A stretch of 18,168 nt of DNA from assembly GCF_011189575.1 (NCBI RefSeq), contig NZ_PUJW01000040.1, positions 1 through 18,168 on the forward strand, written 5' to 3'. The notes beneath the pieces are model-generated. The model had not been told where the DNA came from, ran no database searches, and was given only the letters and a program-made list of their open reading frames with translations. The translations under genes and the position numbers were made by a program. Positions 1 to 7,128 of this stretch are shown one piece after another (the first letter of the stretch is position 1; each line of letters opens with the position of its first letter). The stretch comes from Photorhabdus cinerea. GTDB lineage: Bacteria > Pseudomonadota > Gammaproteobacteria > Enterobacterales > Enterobacteriaceae.

Positions 1-2
1 AT

Positions 3-98
3 TTTCGGCATATTTTTACGGAACTTCCCAAATGCCATTCTGATGATTCATTGCACGATCTGTTACCGTGGAATGTCAACATCAGCGACATTATGTAA
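3..98 (+). CDS. tnpC: IS66-family transposase (TnpC), C-terminal tail only
   Basis: This is the last 31 codons of an open frame that enters from the left edge and stops at TAA 96-98. The visible peptide contains ELPKCHSDDSLHDLLPWNV, matching the usual C-terminus of IS66 TnpC transposases, where a (T/R)ELP motif is followed about a dozen residues later by D/EALLPWN. The DDE catalytic core lies outside the window. A terminal-repeat-like sequence follows 10 bp after the stop, as expected in this compact IS family. Recognition rests on a short tail, so the family is likely but the exact element is unknown. Whether the upstream part is intact cannot be seen. Confidence 0.7.
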   Translation, partial: FRHIFTELPKCHSDDSLHDLLPWNVNISDIM

Positions 99-108
99 AC
101 TGCATTGC

Positions 109-124
109 TTAATTGGGCGCTTAC
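109..124 (+). repeat. IS66 right terminal inverted repeat
   Basis: The sequence TTAATTGGGCGCTTAC is, as reverse complement, GTAAGCGCCCAATTAA. This matches 14 of 16 bases of the left-end repeat at 17950-17965 (GTAACCGCCTAATTAA). IS66 elements typically end in GTAAGCG-like repeats. Its place just after the tnpC stop marks the element boundary at about 124. The next bases (125 onward) belong to the interrupted IS200-type element. Confidence 0.72.
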
Positions 125-125
125 G

Positions 126-142
126 TTGCACGAGAGGTGCAA
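126..142 (+). promoter_or_regulatory. Hairpin masking the IS200 tnpA ribosome binding site
   Basis: TTGCAC (126-131) and GTGCAA (137-142) form a perfect 6-bp stem around the loop GAGAG, directly before the ATG at 144. The only Shine-Dalgarno-like bases (GAGAGG) lie in this loop and the first stem base. IS200 is known to keep transposase expression low by sequestering its RBS in a stem-loop, and this fits that pattern. Confidence 0.55.
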
Positions 143-143
143 T

Positions 144-572
144 ATGGATTACAGATATGGCAGCCACACAGTATTTCAGATTGAATATCATTTTGTGTGG
201 GTAACGAAATACAGATACAAAGTGCTGACAGGTGAAGTCGCTCTACGCGTGCGAGAGTTAGTTCGCCAGGCATGTGAAGCATTTGAAATCAGGATATTAG
301 AAGGTGTCGTGAGCCAAGATCACGTTCATATACTGGTAAGTAGTCCCCCAACATTGGCACCCTCAGAAATCATGAGGAGATTGAAGGGAAGGACGGCGAG
401 TAAGTTGTTTGAAGAGTTTTCGCATCTGAAAAAGCGTTACTGGGGTCGACATTTTTGGGGCAGAGGCTATTTTTGTGCCACGGAGGGTCAGTTAACGGAA
501 TAGATGATAAAGGCTTATCTGGCGCATCATTTTGAACCTAACCCGGATGATAACTTCAGGATGGACAATTGA
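144..572 (+). pseudogene. tnpA: IS200/IS605-type transposase TnpA with premature amber codon
   Basis: This is a Y1-transposase (HUH) family protein. The start at 144 (MDYRYGSH) is preferred over the upstream ATG at 105 because only it has SD-like bases. The metal-binding HUH motif is H60-V-H62 in DHVHILVS. The frame hits TAG at 501-503 (codon 120) but then continues as MIKAYLAHHFEPNPDDN to TGA 570-572, giving a 142-aa full-length product, normal for small IS200-like TnpA. By comparison with the family, the nucleophilic tyrosine should be the Tyr of KAYLAHH (codon 125, 516-518), just after the amber. The truncated protein would therefore lack its catalytic residue and be inactive unless the stop is suppressed. 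Its left end has been cut off by the IS66 element ending at 124. Confidence 0.85.
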
Positions 573-643
573 CGCATCGTTCAGCCGATGCGTATCCGGA
601 CTTTCAGTCCGTTAATCACTAACCCACCGACTTCAGTCGGTGG
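573..643 (+). repeat. IS200/IS605 right-end hairpin series
   Basis: Three perfect stem-loops follow the tnpA stop: CGCATCG (573-579) with CGATGCG (586-592); CGGACT (597-602) with AGTCCG (606-611); CCACCGAC (624-631), loop TTCA, GTCGGTGG (636-643). IS200/IS605 elements carry subterminal hairpins recognised as single strands by TnpA rather than terminal inverted repeats. The last is the best candidate for the recognised right-end hairpin, so the element probably ends at about 645-652. It could also work as a bidirectional transcription stop. Confidence 0.65.
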
Positions 644-652
644 TTGTTGAGT

Positions 653-868
653 TTCTTTACGAAGCTGCAATAACTCCTGTCGCTCTTCAGAGGTTAACGC
701 TCCGGGTTTGGCTTGCTCCATAGCCTGTTTTCGCCATGTATACAGGAGTTTTGTTGAGATACCCAAAGTTTCAGCCGCCAGTGGGACGGTATAGCCCTGT
801 TCAACAATTAAATTGACGGCTTCTCTTTTAAAGTTATCAGTAAATTTTGGGGGCGATTTTCGTTTCAT
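653..868 (-). pseudogene. IS3-family OrfA, 5' part, interrupted by the IS200 element
   Basis: The first 72 codons read as an IS3-family OrfA: a basic N-terminus (MKRKSPPKFTDNFKREA) followed by a helix-turn-helix (about residues 19-48) ending LGISTKLLYTWRKQ. The start at 868 has an AAGGTG SD 7 nt upstream. The family normally continues after ...QLRKE into a leucine-zipper segment and then OrfB. Here the frame instead runs into TQQPPTEVGG, which is the complement of the IS200 right-end hairpin, so the junction is near 650-653. OrfB is absent from the window. The gene is a fragment and cannot make transposase. Confidence 0.85.
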
Positions 869-978
869 AAAGACACCTTAATTAAAGTTATTCTATTCCT
901 TTACCAAAATGTCCGAATTTATTAAAGCACAACAGTAATTGACTGATTAAAAATCAGTTTAGGTTATGATGTTGAGGG

Positions 979-1002
979 TGTGACCAATTTTTATCGGTCA
1001 CA
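979..1002. repeat. Perfect inverted repeat at the probable IS3 edge
   Basis: TGTGACC (979-985) and GGTCACA (996-1002) form a 7-bp stem with a 10-nt loop. It lies between the IS3 orfA fragment and the stop of the inositol monophosphatase gene at 1041. Read on the minus strand it begins TG, as IS3-family termini do, so it may be the left end of the broken IS3 element. It could instead stop minus-strand transcription, but no T-run follows. A second weaker stem lies at 942-958 (ACTGATT/AATCAGT). Confidence 0.35.
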
Positions 1003-1040
1003 TAATGTTAGATCATAAATTTCTTTTAGTAGTTATACAC

Positions 1041-1820
1041 TCATGAGTGATTCAATAGAATATTAAGCTTTTTGGATATTGCTGGAGCAGCTCCAATAAC
1101 GAAATCACCTTGGATTATTATATCTGCTCCAGCTTCACTAGCTATTAACGATCCTGCTGCTAAATCCCAATAACATAGGTCATGCTCATAGTAAGCGTCT
1201 AATTTCCCAGCAGCGAGCCAACAAAGATCTAAGGCCGCTGAACCACAACTTCGAATATCTTGCACTTCGGTCAGAAGTTTAGATATTATTTGAGCTTGCT
1301 TTCGGCGAATTTCAGGATTTTTCGAAAAACCAGTTGATACAACAGCGTCTGATAGATTGAAAGTGCTACTAGATTTAATTTTATAACCGTTACACCTAGC
1401 ACCTAAACCGAGTCCGGCAGTAAAGGTATCTTGATGAGATGGATCATATACTGTTCCTGCAACAACTTTTCCATCGACTTCAGCAGCTATTGAAATAGAG
1501 TAAGCTGGGATTCGACGAGCAAAATTTAATGTTCCGTCAATTGGATCTATTATCCATTTAACTTTGGAGTTTCCATTATAGTGGCCGGTTTCTTCTCCTA
1601 AATAGCTGTCATCTTTGTTTAGCAATGTTAAATTTTCCAGAATTTTTTTCTCAAGTACCTTATCGTATATTGTTACAGTTTCTCGATATGGTCCTTTACT
1701 GGTTATAGTCAAAAACTCTTGACTAGTAGTTCTAGGAAGATATTTAGCTGCTTCATGTGCAGCTGTAACACTGCGCGTAATTAAGTTTGTAATGATTTTT
1801 TTTGTAAGGTAAGTATCCAT
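1041..1820 (-). CDS. Inositol monophosphatase family phosphatase
   Basis: This Mg-dependent sugar phosphatase of the IMPase superfamily is expected to hydrolyse myo-inositol-1-phosphate to myo-inositol in the cytoplasm. The metal-site motifs are all present: D53, GEET at 75-78, WIIDPIDGTLNF at 89-100 (D92, D95) and WDLAAGS at 218-224. At 259 residues it is the normal family length. The start at 1820 is chosen because AAGGA lies 5 nt upstream and the length fits; the frame stays open upstream to 1943 without an SD. It is the last gene of the minus-strand operon, separated by 331 bp from the methyltransferase gene. With the inositol-phosphate synthase in the same cluster, a role in making free inositol for an aminocyclitol is the simplest reading. 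A related sugar phosphate substrate is possible. Confidence 0.88.
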   Translation of the reverse strand: MDTYLTKKIITNLITRSVTAAHEAAKYLPRTTSQEFLTITSKGPYRETVTIYDKVLEKKILENLTLLNKDDSYLGEETGHYNGNSKVKWIIDPIDGTLNFARRIPAYSISIAAEVDGKVVAGTVYDPSHQDTFTAGLGLGARCNGYKIKSSSTFNLSDAVVSTGFSKNPEIRRKQAQIISKLLTEVQDIRSCGSAALDLCWLAAGKLDAYYEHDLCYWDLAAGSLIASEAGADIIIQGDFVIGAAPAISKKLNILLNHS

Positions 1821-2151
1821 ATTTTCCTTTTGCATATATTTGGAGGCGTGATGACAACTTGAATTCCTAAATTCTGTTGAACATATTGTCTCGCTGGAGG
1901 ATTCTTCAAATTTGATGTGGGCCATGGTTATTATTGACTGCAAGGGTTATGTAGATTGCAGAGAAAATAAGCGATTAAATTTTCATTATTTGGATGAAGT
2001 AGATACATTTCCGGTGGTGGTAGGTTCGGTATATTCGTTCATATTTATTCAACCTACCAGCCTGAATCAACTATCAACAAATAAGATTCGTAGATTTGTC
2101 ACCTTTTATCTTGACCTAAGCAACATGAGCTACTTTTAGCAGAGTTATAGC
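1821..2151. other. 331-bp gap inside the minus-strand gene series
   Basis: This is the only sizeable gap in an operon whose other junctions overlap or are under 20 bp. No gene with an SD and a recognisable product is visible on either strand. It includes an in-frame upstream extension of the phosphatase gene (1821-1943) without SD. It may be an untranslated spacer with its own promoter, or the scar of a lost gene. No convincing promoter boxes or terminator were found. Confidence 0.4.
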
Positions 2152-2931
2152 CTAAGTAAGATCAGAAAACATTGCGTCTACATGCAGAGAAAGAGATTTG
2201 TTGCGCTCAATGCCAATCCAATGGCGTTCAAGTCGATTCGCTGCATGACAAGTAGCGCCGCTGCCTGCAAAAGGGTCTAAAATGGTTTGACCGGTCACAG
2301 TCAGTAGTTCAATCAAGAAAGCTGGGAGAATACTTGGCCAGCGATCTAAATAGGCACTTTCTCCTCTTTTCGCAAGAAAGGACTCATACTGTTGGTCATA
2401 TTTATTCGAGGTGTCGAATTCAAGTAAGTTTCCACGAATATACTGCGCATACGGCTCTCGCTCAGAAACCGGTATTTGATAATGCCCAGTATAGCTCCTG
2501 CTCACCACCCAAATTGGAGTAATCGAATCAGGCAATCGAGGTAACCCAACATTAGGTTGGGGACGAAGGAGTTGGGGATTAAAGTAAAAAAGCTCTTGAA
2601 TTAGCTTCCAACCACGGGAAGTTAGATACCGTAAAAAAGAAGACTGCTGTATAGATTTTCCTGAAGCGTCAGCAAGCCACATACCGCCAAGCTCGAATGC
2701 AACTACTCCATGAGTGGGCAGTAGTCGTTCAAATTCGTTGAAAAAATTTGCAAACCAGTCGACAAATCTTTCTCCCATTCTATCTGCATCGCTAATATTC
2801 AAATCACCTTCAAAGGGGGGAGAACATATCACTACATCTATGCTTCCATCAGGGATATCCCGCATAACAGATAAACTATCACCCCATAAATATATTCCTA
2901 AATCCGTCTCAATACATATATCTCTATTCAT
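2152..2931 (-). CDS. Orphan DNA methyltransferase, SPPF (N4-cytosine/N6-adenine) type
   Basis: This is a SAM-dependent DNA amino-methyltransferase of the beta arrangement, with catalytic motif IV first and SAM-binding motif I last. SPPF is at 37-40 (ICSPPFEGDLN), and motif I, ILDPFAGSGATC, is at 217-228. Between them FVDWF, FELGG and FYFNPQLL resemble the order of segments in PvuII-type methylases, as recalled from the family. SPPF is most often seen in N4-cytosine enzymes, but N6-adenine cannot be excluded. At 259 aa all catalytic motifs are present. Its start overlaps the glycosyltransferase stop by 8 bp and shares an SD (GGAG), so the two are probably translationally coupled. No restriction endonuclease is present. 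Its place inside a biosynthetic operon is odd: it may be a hitch-hiking orphan methylase, a self-protection enzyme, or act on another substrate. Confidence 0.85.
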   Translation of the reverse strand: MNRDICIETDLGIYLWGDSLSVMRDIPDGSIDVVICSPPFEGDLNISDADRMGERFVDWFANFFNEFERLLPTHGVVAFELGGMWLADASGKSIQQSSFLRYLTSRGWKLIQELFYFNPQLLRPQPNVGLPRLPDSITPIWVVSRSYTGHYQIPVSEREPYAQYIRGNLLEFDTSNKYDQQYESFLAKRGESAYLDRWPSILPAFLIELLTVTGQTILDPFAGSGATCHAANRLERHWIGIERNKSLSLHVDAMFSDLT

Positions 2932-3748
2932 TATATATTTCTCCGACTGGGATCTGTTGTTTTAAATTTGACCATTCAATTACTTCATCCGTCCGTACTG
3001 TCACCCTACTGTTAGAATATCCTCCCAAGTAATAAACCAAAGTAGGTTTAAAGGTACATGCAAGGCGTACACCGCGTTTGAGGAGCGAGTAGAATAATTT
3101 ATCGTCTTCACTTGTAAGTGTTTGAGCGTCATCTATGCTAAATGTTTCTTGAAACGGTACGGACAAGAGCAAATTTCGGTCTAAAAGCCAAGCACTTGTA
3201 TCAACTGGGACGTCTCGAACTTCAGGACGGTCGTGGATCACATTGGATCCTGGTATTAAAATACCTCGCTCCACATAGTCCCTATATTTGTTTTCACCTT
3301 CCTCCTGTGTGTGTGCCCAAGGCCATCTGTGTTCCAAATATGGTTCCCCTTCTGCAGTGAAAAGAGCAACTTCGGAATATACTGCGGGAGAATTGCTCTG
3401 GTGAGCGAGTGCAATAAGTGATGATAAGTGATTGGGTAACCACTCGTTATCATCATCGAGAAAGGCTATCCAAGGGTTCTCTGCCATCTGTACCCCGATG
3501 TTTCTCAAAACAGATGAACGACCAGGACCAGATACATCACTTAATTTCCGAGGTATCAAATGGACTTTACATCGTTCAATGCTACTAAAATCAATAAATG
3601 CTTTTACACTTTGCTCAATCTGATGATCTCCATCGACCAACACAATATGTTCCGCAGCAGGCTCAGTCTGCTGTTGAACACTCATAATTGCTCTTTTAAC
3701 TTCTACTGGTCTATAACGTGTCAGTGTAATTACGGAAATTCCAGACAT
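2924..3748 (-). CDS. Family 2 (GT-A) glycosyltransferase
   Basis: This is an inverting GT-A fold glycosyltransferase expected to transfer a sugar from an NDP-sugar to an acceptor in the cytosol. The N-terminus SVITLTRYRP leads the nucleotide-binding beta strand. The metal-binding acidic motif is FLDDDNEW with DDD at 98-100, and a later SEDDKLFYSLLKRG segment (EDD at 215-217) matches the family's acceptor/base ED region. There is no membrane helix, so it is soluble and suited to a small-molecule acceptor. It is 274 aa, typical of single-domain GT2 proteins. Its start lies 3 nt after the radical SAM stop (GGTGGAG SD), and its end overlaps the methyltransferase start. In context it probably glycosylates the aminocyclitol core; donor and acceptor cannot be read from sequence. 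Confidence 0.85.
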   Translation of the reverse strand: MSGISVITLTRYRPVEVKRAIMSVQQQTEPAAEHIVLVDGDHQIEQSVKAFIDFSSIERCKVHLIPRKLSDVSGPGRSSVLRNIGVQMAENPWIAFLDDDNEWLPNHLSSLIALAHQSNSPAVYSEVALFTAEGEPYLEHRWPWAHTQEEGENKYRDYVERGILIPGSNVIHDRPEVRDVPVDTSAWLLDRNLLLSVPFQETFSIDDAQTLTSEDDKLFYSLLKRGVRLACTFKPTLVYYLGGYSNSRVTVRTDEVIEWSNLKQQIPVGEIYNE

Positions 3749-3751
3749 AGT

Positions 3752-4657
3752 TTACTCCACCGGATAAATTTCAGATAATCGCAGACAACTATCATCGGCT
3801 GTTATGTCTTTTCTACAAACTGTTAAAAAATCTCGGCTAACTAAATCTTCATATTTTCCTAAAGGCCTCCAGTCTGCTCTTCGTAATTCCTTATGTGGAT
3901 GAAGTTTTCCAACACTTCCTAAACAGTATTCACAAGCTTTAAGTGGTTGTGAGCGTGTAAGAAACTTATATAGAGATTCTGCGAACTCTGGTTCATCGCT
4001 AATGCGGAGTCCATCTACTTCATTATTCCATCCCCCTGCTACACCTTGCTGAGGGATAAAAATGCTCTGAGGACAACGGAAAAACCAGCCGTCGATAACC
4101 GTGTGAGAATGCCAAAAATGAGCCATCTTACATGTATCGTAAACATCTTGAGTTAGAGAAAAATCTTCATTTTTTTCTTCTGAATAACTGAAGCGGAAAT
4201 TATCATAATAGTTAATTCTTAACTTTACTTTATGTAATGCAGCCTTATATTTGAAAGATTCTATCTTTTCCTCATTAGGTAATTTACTAGGATAAAGAGA
4301 AAGCTCAAGACTATCTATTGCTTCCCATAATTCATCTGGTGCTTTATGAAGAAGTGTTGCGTTTGTGGTTAACAATATTTCATCTGCAATACCTGAATTA
4401 ACAACAGCTTTGATTAATTCAAGTAAATTGGGGTTTAAAAGCGGCTCGCCTCCCATAATTTTCGCATAGGACGCGTGATACGAATGACTAAGAACTTCTA
4501 AATAGTGATACATTGTGCCTGGATCAGTATTTTTTTTCCTAAATAGAGGTGACAAATGTGCACAAGACTTGCAATTCATATTGCAATGTAAGGTTGCATT
4601 AATCTCAATTCCTTCAGGATTAAATACTTTTCCATTTCGAAACTGGACATTTTTCAT
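3752..4657 (-). CDS. Radical SAM enzyme, BtrN-like twitch-domain pattern
   Basis: This is a radical SAM enzyme of 301 aa. The [4Fe-4S]/SAM site is the CxxxCxxC motif at C25, C29, C32 (LHCNMNCKSCAH), followed by GGEP at 69-72 for SAM methionine binding. In the C-terminal part four cysteines, C176 (DTCKMAH), C195 (FRCPQS), C242 and C245 (ACEYCLG), have the spacing of an auxiliary cluster in a twitch domain. From memory, BtrN, which oxidises 2-deoxy-scyllo-inosamine in butirosin biosynthesis, has auxiliary ligands with nearly the same spacing (18, 45, 3 versus 19, 47, 3 here). Next to a StsC-type aminotransferase, a dehydrogenase acting on an aminocyclitol hydroxyl is the best guess. Other twitch/SPASM chemistry cannot be excluded. 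Its ATG overlaps the aminotransferase TAA (TAATG), so the genes are coupled. Confidence 0.82.
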   Translation of the reverse strand: MKNVQFRNGKVFNPEGIEINATLHCNMNCKSCAHLSPLFRKKNTDPGTMYHYLEVLSHSYHASYAKIMGGEPLLNPNLLELIKAVVNSGIADEILLTTNATLLHKAPDELWEAIDSLELSLYPSKLPNEEKIESFKYKAALHKVKLRINYYDNFRFSYSEEKNEDFSLTQDVYDTCKMAHFWHSHTVIDGWFFRCPQSIFIPQQGVAGGWNNEVDGLRISDEPEFAESLYKFLTRSQPLKACEYCLGSVGKLHPHKELRRADWRPLGKYEDLVSRDFLTVCRKDITADDSCLRLSEIYPVE

Positions 4658-5934
4658 TATTTCTCCCGAAGCTTTTCCAAATTCCGCAGTATTTTTAATA
4701 CGGCAGCTATAATATCATCCATATCTTTAGTGGTGCCTAGTAGGAGGTGATGAAGGAATGCAAAACTACTATTATAAGCTTTATGTGAAAATGGTAATTC
4801 AAATCTCTTTGGATCTAATTGGGAAATCAATTCCTTTGTATTGGCAATTTTAGATAGTAGTGGGTTATAAAGAAGGTTTGAATTCATTGGTGCATCTAGT
4901 GTTTCAACGAAAGTACCAAGCTCTGCAGCCATTGCTTCGACCACTCGATGTATAGAGAAAGGGCCTACAATGTCGGCACTTAATTGAATCACATAGTCAT
5001 AATATGTTCTGCGGGTTAATCCGGCTGGTGGGGTAATGGTATTCACACCAGGTATTTTTTCTAAGGCATTCGCTAAATAGGAAGCATTAGTTTCACGAAC
5101 TGCATTTTGTTCATCCAGTAATTCAAGTTGAGCTAGTGCAATTGCAGAGTGAATTTCTGATAAACAGTGATTAGCCCCATATACTTCTCCCATTTCAACA
5201 AGTTCCAATTGTCCTGCCGCAGGAGAGCTGGAATATATTCGACCATTTCCTCGATACTGTTGGAGACGATTATAAGCATCTAATGAGTTACATGTAACAA
5301 TTCCTCCTTCTCCACAAGTTAATACTTTCGTTTGTTGTAGGCTAAAAACTCCTAGTTGTCCAAATGAACCTAGTTTTTCCCCTCGCCATTCTGCACCATG
5401 GGCTTGTGAACAATCTTCGATTAAAGCTATACCGGTCCGATTAGCAAGATCTATAAAGCCATCAATGTCAGCAGCAGAGCAGTATGCGTGTACCAAAAGG
5501 ATTGCAATGGTTTTATCGCTAAGTGCTGCTTCTGCTGCTTGTACAGAAATGCTGAGCGAGCTAGGATCTATATCTGCGAGTACTGGTACGGCTCCCAGTT
5601 CAACAACTGTTGATGCACAAGCTACCCAAGTCAAGCCTGGTACGATAACTTCAGTCCCTGGACCTACACCAACTTCTTGCATTGCAATTTTAATTGCAGC
5701 AGACCCGTTCGTAGTTGCAATAGCATAAGAAGAGCCTTGATAGTCAGCAAATGCTTGGCAGAACCTTTTTTCATAGCCTGTAGCACCAGTGTAGGCTCCG
5801 CTAATAGCCCATCGTCCCGAGAGCATGGCATCTTCAAGGTTAGCCATAGTTTGTTTCGTAGCGGACGGCCATGCTGTCCATGGTGAAGTACGAACTGGGT
5901 TTCCCCCAATAATTGCAAGTTCAGAGGTACTCAT
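4657..5934 (-). CDS. DegT/DnrJ/EryC1 aminotransferase, cyclitol (StsC/BtrS) type
   Basis: This PLP-dependent sugar/cyclitol aminotransferase (425 aa, full length) has the fold type I core. TTNGSAAIKIAMQEVGVGPG at 74-93 is the cofactor-phosphate region, EDCSQAHGAEWRG lies at 173-185, and the Schiff-base lysine is K203 in FSLQQTKVLTCGEGG. The FS(M/L)QQTK variant, instead of the plain sugar-type sequence, is what I associate with L-glutamine:scyllo-inosose aminotransferases such as StsC and BtrS. The expected reaction is scyllo-inosose (or a related ketocyclitol) plus glutamine to the aminocyclitol. The start has TGGAG 8 nt upstream and follows the solute-binding protein gene by 15 nt. Together with the inositol synthase and phosphatase it is the strongest pointer to an aminocyclitol. 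An NDP-ketosugar substrate is the alternative. Confidence 0.9.
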   Translation of the reverse strand: MSTSELAIIGGNPVRTSPWTAWPSATKQTMANLEDAMLSGRWAISGAYTGATGYEKRFCQAFADYQGSSYAIATTNGSAAIKIAMQEVGVGPGTEVIVPGLTWVACASTVVELGAVPVLADIDPSSLSISVQAAEAALSDKTIAILLVHAYCSAADIDGFIDLANRTGIALIEDCSQAHGAEWRGEKLGSFGQLGVFSLQQTKVLTCGEGGIVTCNSLDAYNRLQQYRGNGRIYSSSPAAGQLELVEMGEVYGANHCLSEIHSAIALAQLELLDEQNAVRETNASYLANALEKIPGVNTITPPAGLTRRTYYDYVIQLSADIVGPFSIHRVVEAMAAELGTFVETLDAPMNSNLLYNPLLSKIANTKELISQLDPKRFELPFSHKAYNSSFAFLHHLLLGTTKDMDDIIAAVLKILRNLEKLREK

Positions 5935-5949
5935 AATAATTTCTCCATT

Positions 5950-7128
5950 TTAATTAAAATTACCTAAAAATCTTAAACGAGCATCTTCAATACAATGCTG
6001 AACTGTTGACTCATCGGCTTCATAATTAGCGAAATTATTTATCAAAGCCATGCCCACATCAGCAATTTCCCACGGCGTATCAAGATCGTAAAATTGAAAA
6101 AGATTACTTGCTCGATCTATTATTTCTTTCCCCTTAGCTAAATCGCTTCTATTTCCAATATTAATATCTGAACGGGTAGGTAAAGCTGTAATTAATTTTG
6201 TCGCTAATGTTTGAACGTTTCTTGAACCTAAGTGAAGCAAAAAATCACCAGAATCTTGCAGATTAATTGAATGTCCTGCAGCAAAAAATCCATCGATAGG
6301 AGTATCTTCTCCAATAGCAACATTTTCATTTATTATTGGAAATCTAAAAAAGTCTAGTTCTTCGATATAATCTGGAGGCAAATACTCATCTTGGACATAG
6401 CTTCCAATCAAAGTCATTCCAGCTTTACCATTCAACACTGTGGCTACAGCTTCTTCTTCATCATAAGAATTTGCTTTACCGATAAACCAATCGTTTCTTT
6501 GCAATTTTCTGAAAAATGAAAGCACAGTTTTAATTCTTGCATCTGTATATGGTATTTTTAAATCCATAAGTTGTTGATGAAACTCTGGACCGTTTAACCT
6601 CATATTTAAATAGTCGAACCATGCTACTGCTGGACACCGATAACGTGAACCTAACGAAAAAGGTACAATACCTATTGAACGTAGCTTTTCAGCCGCAACG
6701 GTAAGTTCATGCCAACTATTTATTGGCATATTGATCCCTGCTTGTCTAAAAACTGATGGACGATAATATATTGCCCACCAAAAATAAGAAGTTGGAATAA
6801 AATATTGTGCATCTCCTTTATCAAACATTTTTTGAAATCTGGGTTGAAGTGATTCATAGAACGTCTCAATTCCCTTAATTGATTCAGTATTAAGCATGAG
6901 TTTACGCTCAATAAAAGATTTCATACGATTTCCAGCAAACCAAGTCAAAACATCAGGTGGATTTGTTTGAGTAAGATAATTCTCAAGTGAGTCTCTAAGT
7001 TCCTCATGATCTATGAAAGTGAGATTAACTGGCCTATTCGGTTGATTCGTATTCCAATAGTCTACTACCTGCTCTATAAAAAATTTTGTTACAGGTGTAA
7101 TTTGATCTGTTATAAATGAAATAGTCAC
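5950..7128 (-). CDS. Solute-binding protein without signal peptide
   Basis: This 392-aa protein resembles family 1 extracellular sugar-binding proteins of ABC importers: an N-terminal lobe with DVLTWFAGNRMKSFIERK near residues 79-96, then YFWWAIYYRPSVFRQAGI, PINSWHEL, and NGKAGMTLIGSYVQDEYL. Such proteins normally begin with a signal peptide or lipobox. Here the first residues, MTISFITDQITPVTKFF, have no basic-hydrophobic signal, and the start is well fixed: GTG at 7128 with AGGAG 7 nt upstream, overlapping the previous gene's TGA (GTGA). No ABC permease or ATPase gene lies in the window. The protein is thus predicted cytoplasmic, perhaps binding or carrying a sugar or cyclitol intermediate, or repurposed as an enzyme. 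A frame extension hiding a signal is unlikely because the upstream gene occupies that sequence. Confidence 0.8.
   Translation of the reverse strand: MTISFITDQITPVTKFFIEQVVDYWNTNQPNRPVNLTFIDHEELRDSLENYLTQTNPPDVLTWFAGNRMKSFIERKLMLNTESIKGIETFYESLQPRFQKMFDKGDAQYFIPTSYFWWAIYYRPSVFRQAGINMPINSWHELTVAAEKLRSIGIVPFSLGSRYRCPAVAWFDYLNMRLNGPEFHQQLMDLKIPYTDARIKTVLSFFRKLQRNDWFIGKANSYDEEEAVATVLNGKAGMTLIGSYVQDEYLPPDYIEELDFFRFPIINENVAIGEDTPIDGFFAAGHSINLQDSGDFLLHLGSRNVQTLATKLITALPTRSDINIGNRSDLAKGKEIIDRASNLFQFYDLDTPWEIADVGMALINNFANYEADESTVQHCIEDARLRFLGNFN

Noticed and set aside
1986..2042. 18-residue Thr/Ser-rich minus-strand peptide frame that could look like a precursor peptide for the radical SAM enzyme
   Set aside because: Too short, weak SD, and the radical SAM cysteine pattern fits a small-molecule dehydrogenase better than a peptide modifier.
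1912..2139. 75-codon plus-strand open frame in the gap between the methyltransferase and phosphatase genes
   Set aside because: No SD, no recognisable motif, overlaps the upstream frame of the phosphatase gene; probably chance.
5464..5918. Several frames of 69-87 codons opposite or alongside the DegT aminotransferase
   Set aside because: They lie wholly within a well-supported gene and show no motifs.
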